From Cladobotryum mycophilum (Eukaryota > Ascomycota > Sordariomycetes > Hypocreales > Hypocreaceae): a stretch of DNA of 64,000 nt. The first letter of the stretch is position 1; every line of letters begins with the position of its first letter. Location: assembly GCA_036429605.1 (NCBI GenBank), contig CM071590.1:6799263-6863262 (forward strand), given 5' to 3'. The position numbers and the translations under genes are program-made. Below the pieces are notes generated by a model that worked only from the letters and a program-made list of their open reading frames with translations, searched no databases and had not been told where the DNA came from. This document shows positions 22,143 through 33,189 of this stretch, piece by piece.

Positions 22143-22413
22143 CCTCCGTATTATAACTGATATCTTACCGCGTGTACTAGACCAAGGTAATACAAACAAG
22201 GCGAGAAGTTTGTCTCAGTCTGAGTAAGCGTACAATCTAATACGGGATCTATAACTGAGATAAACCTAACTATGCTAAATACAGGGATTAACTAACCTAA
22301 AAAGGTCTTACATCAGCCAATATAATGCAGGTAAGATCAAGTAAACCAATTAAGAAATCCCCATTTGAACTACTAATGAACTATAGCTGTATCATTTTAA
22401 TTAATTATTTAGA

Positions 22414-22427
22414 TTCGGATGTCCGAA
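22414..22427. promoter_or_regulatory. Perfect palindrome TTCGGA-TG-TCCGAA upstream of NRPS
   Basis: Six-base arms are separated by two bases, about 260 bp before the NRPS start. The half-site matches those in the other cluster promoters and is a plausible Zn2Cys6 binding site. A further CCGAA follows near 22450. Confidence 0.5.
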
Positions 22428-22684
22428 AAATGAAAGATTCTAGAAAGCTTGCCGAATTTGTTACGTAGATATCTTGCTAACATAAATAAATGAAGAACTA
22501 AAACAAATGGTATAATAGTCCAATAATTACACGAATTCAAAATGACCACAAGAAGCATCAATTAATATTTCATAAATCCACTTAATAGATTCTCGTTTCA
22601 TAAGCTCCTGAAGCAATACAGCATTTATACTCCTTTAATTCCAATCAGTCAGGAGTCCAAAAGCTTGCATAGTCGTCCAACAAG

Positions 22685-25600
22685 ATGAACACTGAGCAGG
22701 ACCTCGCTCGAATATGGAGGTGGAACGCCACTGTTCCAGAAGCAGTAGACGTCTGCGTACATAACCTTATTGCAAAACAATGGAATCAGTCCCCAGAGGC
22801 ATCTCCTGCAGTCTGTGCATGGGATGGTCAACTCACATACGGAGAGCTAGACAGTTTGTCAACTCAACTCAGCCACCAACTTATCGAGCTTGGCGTTGCA
22901 CCCGAGGTAGTAGTGCCGCTGCTGTTCGAGAAATCGATGTGGGTACCAGTAGCAATGCTGGCAGTCATGAAGGCCGGCGGCGCGTCATGTCTCCTGGATG
23001 TTACTCAACCTGAGACTCGGCTACGAGCCTTAGTAACAGCGATTCAGGCTCCTGTTGTCTTATGCTCAGCTCAGAGCGCTGGTTTGGTCGATAGTCTTTT
23101 TAACAGTAGTAGTGATGGCCCTATAGCCTTGACTATTGACAAAAAGTACTGGGAGCAGCTGCCGCTAGCATCAGCACAACTGACAACACCAGCAACAACA
23201 GTGCAACCGGACAATGCTCTATACGTTGTGTTCACTTCAGGCAGCACAGGAATGCCAAAGGGTGTCGTGATCACGCATGCGAACTTTAGCAGTGCATTGG
23301 TCCATCAAGGTGCGGCCTTAGAGTTCACAAAAAGCTCAAGAGTGCTAGATCTAGCATCCTATGCCTTTGACGCGGCCTGGTACAACGCTCTACACACTTT
23401 CTATGCTGGAGGCTGCTTGTGCATACCCTCGGAACAAGAGCGGCAAAATGATTTACTTGGATGTATCCGCCGCCTGCAGCCCAATTTCATTAACATGACG
23501 CCGAAACTAAGTCAGTTTCTCGATGCCGAGTCACTGCGAGGGCTGGATATCATCGAGCTGGCTGGGGAACAGGCAGATCCGAGACAGGTGATGCGTCTGA
23601 GGCAGGCAGGGAGGACGAAGGTGCGATTTGCTTATGGCCCGGCCGAAGCTTCTATTCTATCCACTGTGTCTACCGAGACCGCGCCATACACTAACATCGG
23701 AACGGGGCTGGGTGTACGAACCTGGATCGTGGATACCGCTGATTCGCACACGTTAGCACCTGTGGGATCTATCGGAGAGCTCTGGATCGAAGGACCGCTG
23801 GTCGGAAGAGGCTACCTAAACGACCAAGAGAAGACGGCGTCAGCCTTTGTCACGGATCCGCCGTGGTTACTTAATGGAGCTCCAGGATTCCCGGGCCGTC
23901 GCGGCCGTTTGTATCGAACTGGAGATCTGGTGCGATATAGCGAAGAGGACGAGCAGCATGGCTCGCTGGTCTTTGTCGGGAGGCGGGACGCTCAAGTCAA
24001 GATCCACGGACAGCGCGTGGAATTGGGTGAGATTGAGCAGCAGATCCTTGCTGGCCTTGATCACAAACTATATGAAGATTTCCAAGTCGTGGTCCAGATG
24101 ATCCGGCCACGAGGCAGTGATAACCACACCTTGCTGGTAGCATTTGTCCAGGCCGTGGACGTGCCAGCGGTAGTCACGCAACTTCAATACACATTACCAT
24201 ACCAACTCCCCAAATATGCGATTCCTTCTATATACATCCCTGTCGACCACATGCCCGTAGGTCCAACGGGCAAGACGGACCGTCGACGACTGCGTGAGCT
24301 TGGAGACTCCCTCTCCCTAGAAGAACTGACTAGGTCAAACCTGGCGCGGTCGAGTCGATGGCGGGAACCCGAGACAGCTGATGAAATACGGCTACAAGCG
24401 CTGTGGGCCTCGGTTCTTGGGGTTCAAGTTGACAGTATCGGAGCCGAGGATAGTTTCCTCCAGATCGGAGGAGACTCGATTATGGCGATGCGCTTGGTGG
24501 CCAAGGCATGGGAGGTGAGTTCATATCTCAGATAGAGTGAGCTAAAATTAATACTGACTTTTCCCAGGAGCGCATAAACTTTACTGTCGCTGACGTCTTC
24601 ACATATCCGCGATTATGTGATCTGGCGGTGGCCATAAATAAAACACTACCGCCAAAAGAAGATGACGATCTGGTCATTGCACCCTTCTCCCTATTGAGAT
24701 CAGAGGAAGACGAAACAGAATTGCGGCATGCGGCTTCCCGACTTTGTAATCTAGAACCGTCGCAAGTCGAGGACATTTTCCCTTGTACCCCGCTTCAAGA
24801 AGGACTTATTAGCTTGACGGCTAAGAATGCTGGTGATGGTGGCACTAACGGTAGCTATGTGGTTCAAAGCGTCGTGGAGTTGAAGTTCACCACCGACGTG
24901 GACCGATTCAAGGCCGCGTGGGAGGTCGTGGTAGCGAAAGAGCCAATTCTGCGAACGCGTATTGTTGACCTTGGACAACAACATAGTTTGGTGCAAGTGG
25001 TAGTAGCTCACGACTCGGTCGAATGGATAACGGAACCAACCAAGGCAGGGTCGATGGGTCTCGGAACGCCGCTCACACGCTTCGAACTGGTGGTCAATGA
25101 TACGGAAAAATTATTTGTATGCACAATGCATCACGCTGTGTGTGATGGCTGGTCTTGGCCACTGTTGCTTGAGAAGTTGGAGAAAGTCTACCTTGAAGGC
25201 GAGGAGACGTTACTGCAACCTTCACCCCCTTTCCAGGTCTTTGTTAAGAATATACAAGACACGATTGAGCCGGCCGCCGATCTGTGGCGTCAACAGTTGG
25301 AGGGAACAGAAGCACAGCCATTTCCACGACTGCCATCACTGAATTACCAGCCCAAGGCGGACTCACACAAGGTGCATAACATTACCGGATTTCACTGGCC
25401 CACTGCAACCAGCAACGCAACGCCATCGACGTTGATCCGGGCGGCTTGGTCTATTTTATCAGCGCAGTACACAGGCCTGGACGACATTATCTTCGGGGCA
25501 ACTGTGTCAGGGAGACAAGCGGCTGTCCCTGGCATAGAGCGGATGACGGGGCCAACCATTGTAACAGTGCCGGTTCGTGTGGTTCTAAACCGCCAGGAGA

Positions 25601-28600
25601 CAGTGAAAGACATGTTGGCACGGATACAGCAACAGGCAACAGAGATGACGGCTATTGAGCAGATGGGATTGCAATCTATAAGACGCTTAAGCGAGGATGC
25701 TCAACGTGCCTGTCAGTTTGGGACGTTGATGATTATTCAGCCTGCAGCTTCAAAGAAAAAGAGCACCCTGTTTGTGAAGAAGGAAGATGGGAGCTATCGC
25801 GGAGCCGGCGACTGGGATCTAGCCGCCTTTAATTCTAACGCCCTGCTACTCGAATGTCGACTACTAGAACAAGATCAGCAACACGGGGAAGCTATACAAA
25901 TTCGTGCCAGCTTTGATTCGGCAGTTCTCGATCTCAAGCAAATTGAGAGAATGTTGCAGCAGCTTGAACACGTGCTGCGGCAACTCTGCCTGCCTTCTAA
26001 CGACTCCAAAGAGCTAGGTGAGTTAAACCTAGCTTGTGGGCAGGACTTGCAGGACATATGGACTTGGAACAAGTCCATACCCAAGGGAGTGGATGAGTGT
26101 GTACATCATCTAGTAACAGAGATGGGCAAGATTCGACCGGATGCGCCTGCAATATGCGCGTGGGACGGTAACCTCACGTACGCTGAGCTTGAGACATTAT
26201 CGAGTCGGTTAGGTCACCACCTTGCCACACTCGGGGTTGGTAAGTTAAGCTGTGAAACCAAAATGAGATGTTAACACTAGCTAACTTTATTCACAACATG
26301 CAGGTCCAGAAACCATCGTTCCCCTTTGTTTCGAGAAGTCGATGTGGGTGCCAGTAGCGATGCTAGGAGTGTTAAAGGCTGGTGGTGCTTTCACCTGTAA
26401 GTCATATTCTCTAGTCCGAGATATTGTCTACGTTCCCGATACTGACTTCAATGAATTTAGTCCTCCCTCCTTCTGTACCAAGAGAGAGGCTAGCAACTAT
26501 TGTCGAATCAATCAAGCCACTAGTGGCTATGACAAACCCTCAACATGCAACATTCTTCCCCAATATCAAGGTCGTGTCGCCTATGGAGATCCTTAGCCAA
26601 GCAGCATCGGGCCAGGACTTCCAAAGAACAAACCATTCGGACGTCAACCCATCTTCTATGGCTGTAGTTATCTTCACATCAGGAACAACAGGTACTCCGA
26701 AGGGCATCATGTTGGATCACCGTTGTCTTTCAACAACAGCCCGTTTCATGGGTCGAGACTCCAATGTCGGGCCTGAAACTCGGGTCTTCCAATTTTCCTC
26801 GTACCTCTTTGACATGGGTATCCACGAAGCCTTCATCGCCTTGGTAGCTGGTAGCTGTCTCTGTATTCCATCCGAGTTCGACAGGGAGAATAACCTGAGC
26901 GCATCACTGACAAAATTCCTTGCCAACTGGATATTTCTAACACCTTCAGTAGCAAGAGCTATTCCAACAGACAGTATTCCAACACTCGAGACCTTGGTAT
27001 TTGGTGGCGAAGCTCTGATGGAAGCAGACGTCACAAGGTGGGCAGGTCACAAGATGGAAATGTTCAACTTCTACGGACCTGCCGAGTCTCCTTTTAGCAC
27101 AGCCGCCATCGTAAGCTCTATAGTCTCCTGGAGAGGCAGTCCAATCGGTTTCGGCGCTGCCGTAAACTGTTGGGTAATAGAGCGAGGATCAACGGCGGAC
27201 TTATCTCAACTGGCGCTAGTTGGCGCCGTAGGAGAATTAGTTGTCGAAGGTCCGATAGTGATGAAAGGCTACCATAAGAACGCAGAGAAGACGGCGGCAG
27301 TATTGATCGATGATCCGTCCTGGCTTGCGCGTCCCAGCTACCCAGGTCAAAACAGCATTGCTGGTCGGAGAGGTCGTCTTTTGCGAACTGGAGACCTGGT
27401 ACAACAGAGCTTGGATGGATCTCTTACTTACCTTGGCCGTGACGATGTCCAAGTCAAGATTCGTGGCCAGAGAGTAGATTTGGGAGATGTTGAGCACCAC
27501 GTGCATCGCAACTTGAACTTGCCACCGAGTTCTGCAGCTAACGCACGGGTGGTGGCTGAAGTAATACTTACACCGAGAGGGGACAAACAAGTCAACACCG
27601 CCACGTTGGTAGCCTTTGTCCAAGACGGCAGCAGTGGTGATGACTCTGTCAGAGAAGACGAAGCCCAGCTTCTAGACCCAGTGCTCATGACCGGCTTGGG
27701 AAGATTATCGGAGGCCCTGCCTCGTTATATGATTCCAACGGTGTATATCTCTATTGCAAAAATTCCTATCACAACAGGTGGCAAAATAAACAGAGCCAAA
27801 CTTCGCAACATCGGGTTGGCATTCATAACAAGGAATTCAGATCTCTCAATGAACATACGGCCTTCCCGGCGGCAGCCCTCAACGCCAGCTGAGAAACAGC
27901 TACAGAAGCTCTGGGCGAGCATTCTGGAAGATGAGGCGCTTGACATTGGGGCAGATGATAGCTTCATTCAAGTTGGTGGTGATTCCATTGCAGCAATGCG
28001 CCTTGTGGCGGCGGCGCGCAGGCAAGGACTATTTTTGACAGTCGCCGACGTCTTTAGACGGCCTCGACTCTCTGACATGGCCACAGTTGTTGTTGAGCGA
28101 GCGGAAAAGACTGCTGAGTTAGTGAAGATCGTCAAACCATTCTCGTTGTTGCGGGAATGTGGTACGACGGACGACTTCGACACCTTCATTCACCGAAATA
28201 TAGCTCCACAACTCGTCTCAAAAGCATCTGGATCAGTTTTAGACGCCTTTCCCGTCACATACTGGCAAGCCAGTTGCATTGGCCTTGCACTTCAGACTCC
28301 ACCTCGACAGTTAAATCATTTCTTCGTGGACATTCCCGGCAAGACACCGGCGCAAGTAGCTAAAATCTGTGACACCCTGTGGAAGAGCCACGACATCCTA
28401 AGGATCCTTTTTGTGCGATCGGGAGATGAGTATCTTCAAATACTACAAGAGCATATCCAACCAAAGATTTTTCACCATTCGACGAAAGGTAGCTTGAAAA
28501 GGCTTACGACCAAGATCTGCGAAGAGGACCTAAGACATCCTGTTGTACTTGGCCTACCTTTCACCCGTTTCTATATTTGCTCAGGGTCCACAGAAAAGAG

Positions 28601-29531
28601 TGTACGGCTGATAATCAGACTTTCACATGCTCAGTACGATGCGACAAGTCTTATGCACATGCTGCGTTCCATCGAAGCTTTGCTTCACGACGAGCCACAA
28701 ACCCCATCCACCGGCATGTCCGCTCTGATTCAGCATGCCCAAAAGAATAAGGACTCTTGTCTCCCATTCTGGAGAAACCTGCTCCAGGGCTCAAATCTCA
28801 CCAGACTCCAACAAATGCCAAGCATCCACCCTAGCAATAGCATTTCGGGCAGTCTCCCAGTTTATGTGAGAAAGCTAGTGCCCAAGCTATGTCCTACCGG
28901 TGACTTCACTCCCGCTACCATTTTTACGTCCGCATGTGCCGCCTTTCTCATGAGCACCGTCAAATCCTCAGATGTGACCTTTGGACGTCTTGTTTCTGGA
29001 CGTGCCATGCTTCCCGTGCATCTACGGAGCAGTGTCATAGGACCTACCCTCAATATCATCCCCGTGAGAGTGCGAAAAGGTTCTACTGAAGAAGGTAAAG
29101 ATGAACATAGCTTATCATCTATTTCTACGAAAAAACAACAGCGACAACATTGTGCTTTGCTACAATCTGTTCATGAACAGTACGTAGACAGTCTGCCCTT
29201 TGACACAATCAGTTTCGATGATCTCAAAGCACATTGTGCAACCGAAGACTGGCCTCAAGAGGCACGCTCTTTTGGGTGCGTGACGCAGTACCAGGACATG
29301 GGAGATGTCATTGAGGGCAGCGGATATCGCCTAGAGAGTTACGAAGACAGCAGGGAAGGGGTGAAGATTATGATGGAGGATAATATTATTGTTATTTCAG
29401 CAAAACCTGCTGGAAATAATTCCCTAGTGCTAGAACTAGCGGCGAGTAGACGGTACTACACGGAGCATTTAGTTCAGCAATGGGCTGAAAGGCTAGCTGT
29501 TATACTTGGGGAATTTTACGCGAGTGACTAA
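22685..29531 (+). CDS. Two-module non-ribosomal peptide synthetase, A-T-C-A-T-C_T
   Basis: Four exons (introns 24515-24567, 26240-26303 and 26397-26460) give 2221 aa. A1: about 20-530, FTSGSTGMPKG near 183, YGPAEAS near 317, GPTGKTDRRRL near 525. T1: phosphopantetheine Ser in IGGDSI near 595. C1: MHHAVCDG near 797, the intact HHxxxDG site. A2: from about 1100, FTSGTTGTPKG near 1269, YGPAESP near 1403. T2: VGGDSI near 1703. The final C has SHAQYD near 1919 instead of HHxxxDG, the hallmark of fungal terminal C_T domains that release by cyclisation. No epimerase, thioesterase or reductase is present. Both A domains keep Asp at the amine-anchoring site (FDAAW, FDMGI), so both should load alpha-amino acids. 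The expected product is a diketopiperazine-type dipeptide. The domain order is that of brevianamide- and roquefortine-type synthetases; the identity of the product is open. Confidence 0.95.
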
Positions 29532-29682
29532 ACATCTTAAGTCCTTGAGAGAAGTCACGTTGATTTTAAGGCAGTTGAAAATAACGATCTTAAACTAACT
29601 ATTATAGCGTTGAGTTTTATAATCCTTTTAGAGTTAGTTTTAATAAAAGATAGTAAAGTTAAATTATTTTATAAGCGCCAGG

Positions 29683-30490
29683 TTACCGATTCCCCGGTAG
29701 CTCATATGGAACCTCTAATGGCGTGTTATTCCCTATCAATTCAGCTGGTCGCGCCCGAGGGTCGAGTTCTATAGGTTGTACCATCTGCTCGCCGTGCTCG
29801 GCTTGTTGACGTCCCGAGGACGGATTGCCAGATTTAGAAGACTTCATTTCTTCCGGTGATGGTTGTCGCTTCCGATGTCGAAGGAAAAAGAATGCCGCTA
29901 CAATAATGGCAGCCAGCCCAACGACACCCCCAACGACACCACCTGCTATAGCACCTGTATTGGTCGTTTGCGACGAGCTGGTCGAGTTGTTCGATGGGGT
30001 CGTAGTAGCCAAGTCCGACGATGACATAGAGGTTGGCGTTGTACTAGACGTACTAACGGTAGGCAGGGTGCCTGAAAAATAGACATGAGTTAACATCTTA
30101 TGCGCTGTTTCAGTCCCATATCATACCCGTTGTCTTCGCCGCCAAGTCGATAAAGTCAGCATTGCCCTTGACTCCTGCTCCCGCGCAGCCAACATATGCC
30201 TGGCCTGATACATAAAAGCCTTGCTGGTTCGACTCGCAGCAGAACCAACCCCCGTCTCATCTTTTCCATTCCATGCATAGATGTTCCAGCTATTATTAGC
30301 GCATACGGCAGGATTCGTGATGAGCGCGGTGCAGTTTGAGCTGTCCGGACAGCAGATGTTATTGAAGTACTTCTTATCTCTGCCTGGACAGTAGGAGTCG
30401 TGGGGGCAGCAGGCTGTCCACGTATCCCAGGTTGTTGCGCATGTCTGTTCGCTGACATGGCAAGTGTTATTACGACGGATAGCAAAGCCT
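29683..30490 (-). pseudogene. Cys-rich single-pass membrane protein, 5' end lost at a repeat insertion
   Basis: Read leftward: a Cys-rich ectodomain (NNTCHVSEQTC, WTACCPHDSYC, NNICCPDSSNC), a Ser/Thr-rich linker, a transmembrane helix (GGVVGGVVGLAAIIVAAFFF) followed by RHRKR, and a cytosolic tail. This is the layout of fungal surface sensors/mucin-like proteins. Intron 30126..30072 (GTATGA donor). The frame slips at five C (30249-30253), where one more base would join DETG to WFCCESNQQGFYV. The signal peptide that should precede FAIRRNN is missing: the sequence upstream is the start of the RIP-mutated repeat at 30491. The gene is therefore probably decapitated. Confidence 0.65.
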
Positions 30491-30775
30491 AAGTATTATT
30501 CGCAGGATGTTAGACTCTAAAGATTTAGTATAAACTAGGGTAAAGTAACCTAAGCTTTAGAGTTAGATTTTTTAAAGCTAAATACTAATACTAATTAATT
30601 ATTAAGTTAAAAATATTTTATTTAGGTTAAAGCTATTAAAGTTAATTAAAGTAATTTTAATAATAGGTTTTAGTATTATAATTTTATATTTAATATTAAT
30701 AATAAATAAATATTAAATTTATTATAATTTAAATAAGTATAAGATTTATTTTTATAAAAATAAACTTATATTATA
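30491..30775. repeat. RIP-mutated copy of the repeat at 45968-46260
   Basis: Aligned base by base from TAAGTATTATTCGCAGG, the copy at 45968 has C or G at dozens of sites where this copy has T or A. I found no clear change the other way in the first 170 bases. This is the signature of repeat-induced point mutation. The element has no coding capacity and ends in a GTTCATT/AATGAAC hairpin region that is largely destroyed here. Confidence 0.85.
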
Positions 30776-30827
30776 CTATAAGAATGCGGCGATAGACACT
30801 AAAAGTAAGTCATTAAAGTGCCTAACG
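30776..30827. repeat. RIP-mutated fragment of the 52.2-54.1 kb tandem unit
   Basis: It begins CTATAAGAATGCGGCGA and continues like the units at 52210, 52865 and 53423 for about 50 bases, with C-to-T/G-to-A changes (for example gacactaaaag for gacactggaag). It directly follows the repeat at 30491. Confidence 0.75.
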
Positions 30828-30829
30828 TA

Positions 30830-31928
30830 CTTTATCAGCGAGTGGCGCATATCAGCGAGTGGCGTACTTTCCGCCCACAGCGCATACAACTTACCTTCTC
30901 ATTAAATTCCTTCACAATTAACTATAGAATCCCTTCCAAATGAAACCAGGATAATTATAGCCCTTCAAGCTCTTAAAAATAGCAAATCCCTTAGTATTCG
31001 AGCCGTAGCCAAGATCTATAATGTGCTAGCTAGTACAATCCGCTATCGTCGCGATGGTCGTATAGCTAAACGCAATACTAGACCTAATTTAATAAATCTA
31101 ATCGAATCAAAAGAGAAGGCTATTATTTAATATATAATTAAGCTTTTAACGCGATCATTTCTACTTAGATTGCGTGGTGTTAAAGAAATAGCTAACTAAC
31201 TACTACGCGTACACGATGTACCACTAGTTAGGAAGCTATAGGCTTATAGATTCATTAAATACTAACTAGAGTTACATATACGTTATTCTTATAAATATAA
31301 TTATTAGAGGGCTAAATATAAAGATCTAAGACTAATAAGTAATTGGTTTACTCTTGTATAGAACATTAAGGCTAAGTATAGTATCCTAGATAAGGATAGT
31401 TATAACTTTAATGAGACTGGTTTTATAATAGGCCTAATTTTTGTAGGTATAGTAGTTATAATATTAGATAGCTGTACAAAGGCTAAATTATCCTAGCCTG
31501 GCAATTAAGAATAGGTAACTATAATCCAAGACGTTAATATATACGGTTAGGCTATTCTGCCATTTATTATCCTAGCCGCCTAATATCACCTATCTTATTA
31601 GTATCAAAAATATAATCTTCCAGTAAATTAGGTTATTATAATAATAGATAATAGCTAGACTACTAATAAGGTTAGCTTGGATTAGGTTAAGTATTTTAAT
31701 TATCATATAGTATCTCGTACAAAAGGCATATATTAGCTATTTATCCTTAATGGCCATAAGAGCCACCACTCTATAGAATTTAAGCTCTACTACTAATAGT
31801 ATAAGATTATTATAATCTATATACTTGCTTATTTCTCTTATATCCTTTAACCGCTTAATATTAGTTATTTTAGACTACTTAAGCAAGCGTACGGCTAGTA
31901 AATTAAGACCCTGATGCGTATATATATA
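30830..31928 (+). pseudogene. pogo/Fot1-type DDE transposase, heavily RIP-mutated and 3'-truncated
   Basis: Despite many TAG stops, the frame is readable: an N-terminal HTH (LQALKNSKSLSIRAVAKIYN, then STIRYR), a CENP-B-like part, the first catalytic region (FNETGFIIG, where the family has DETGF), and the last part FILNGHKSHHS followed by LQPLNISYFRLLKQAYG. Most stops are TAG where CAG (Gln) is expected, i.e. CpA to TpA. Two tandem copies of ATCAGCGAGTGGCG at about 30836-30865 may be the left terminal repeat. The 3' end stops where the poly(T) of the LINE begins. A dead copy. Confidence 0.8.
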
Positions 31929-32179
31929 TTTTTTTTTTCATTCATTACGCTTATGGAGGCCGAAGGCCTATGAAGCGGCTATCTATCTATCTAAAAGCTT
32001 ACTGTACAGTGACTTTCTAGAATAGTAGCTAGCTGGCTAGCTTTCAAGCTAACAGTATAAGGCATTGTGTTTTCCAGTTGGTGGTTTTCTTTCTCCTAGT
32101 TCCAAGCGTTATGTATGTCCCTTAGCCTCTAGGCTGACTAGCTAACTAATCAGCCTATATCTACTCTTCTAAAAACCAG

Positions 32180-33140
32180 CTTCGCGTACAGATCTTCGTG
32201 CTAGTAAGGAAGCCTATTAGGGCTTCCTTTCCTAGTTTTGTTGTGAAGAGCTTCTGTAACGTTAGCTGGGCTCCTGGCCCTAAGGCCTTCTGCAGGGCCT
32301 TTCTAGGCCCTTGGTATCTGCTATAGCGTAGCAGCAGGTGTTGCGTTGTGTGTCGTTGGCTACATCTACAGCGGTTGTCAGGGAGGTTCTTTATGGCTTT
32401 TTGATAGCTTTTAAGATACCCTATCCCTAGTTTTAGCTGGATATAGGCTGACTGGGTTGATCTTGGTCCCTTGATTAGGTTAGCTTTTAGCGAGAAGCTA
32501 AGGTTATCTTGAGCTATCCTGCGGTATTGAATGCCTAGGCCTCTCGCTCTCTGGCCTGTCTCCTCTCTTATCTCTTTACTAGCCCAGCTAGTCTGCCATT
32601 GCTGTATTGTGGTTTTCCTTATCTTCCGGTTTAGGTAACTAAGAGAGGCGTACGGGCGGCCTCTGTACGAGGCTTCTAGCCCTTTCTTAGCTAACTGATC
32701 AGCTATTTCATTCCCTGGGATCCCTGTGTGGCTGGGTACCCAGGCAACTGTAATGGCTATGCTTTGCTGTGATAGAAGGTACAGCTGAGCCCGGATTCTG
32801 TAACTAATCTCTCCAGGGCCTTTGATCTTTATTATAGCTGTTTGGCTGTCAACAAAGATATAGGCTGTTGGTTGGTTTGTCCTGGATAATAGTAGGGCAT
32901 CTAGGACCTTAGAGATTGCTATAAGCTCGGCATCAGCTACTTCTATGTATGATCCTAGGTTCCAGAATCTTGCTACTCTTGCTGTTTTCGCTGCTTCGTT
33001 TTGTCGGCTTAGGCTGTCTTCGTAGTATGCACATGAATTAGTGACAGTGCCTTTATGAGTACTCTGCGAGCCGTCTGTATAAAAGGCTCGGTAGTTATCG
33101 AAGGTAAGGTCTTCTAGTAGCTATAGGTGTTGCTTTTTGG
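32180..33140 (-). pseudogene. LINE RNase H domain and C-terminus (remnant)
   Basis: Readable residues include FYTDGSQSTHKG (first Asp), ADAELIAISKVLDAL (Glu), FVDSQTAI (Asp) and WVPSHTGIPGNEIADQLAKK, the complete RNase H signature, followed by a Cys/His tail (NRCRCSQRHTTQHLLL). It is separated from its RT by the hAT insertion. Confidence 0.8.
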
Positions 33141-33189
33141 CTTCCTTCTTGGAGGCTTAGCTGATTAGAATAGTAGCTTTAGGTTCCTT

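Larger units (their letters stand above)
20704..22684. other. 2-kb AT-rich intergenic region upstream of the NRPS
   Basis: No gene. The part near 21190-21420 is very AT-rich. A possible solo LTR (21728-22142) and a palindromic site (22414-22427) are listed separately. The last 280 bases should contain the NRPS promoter. Confidence 0.5.
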
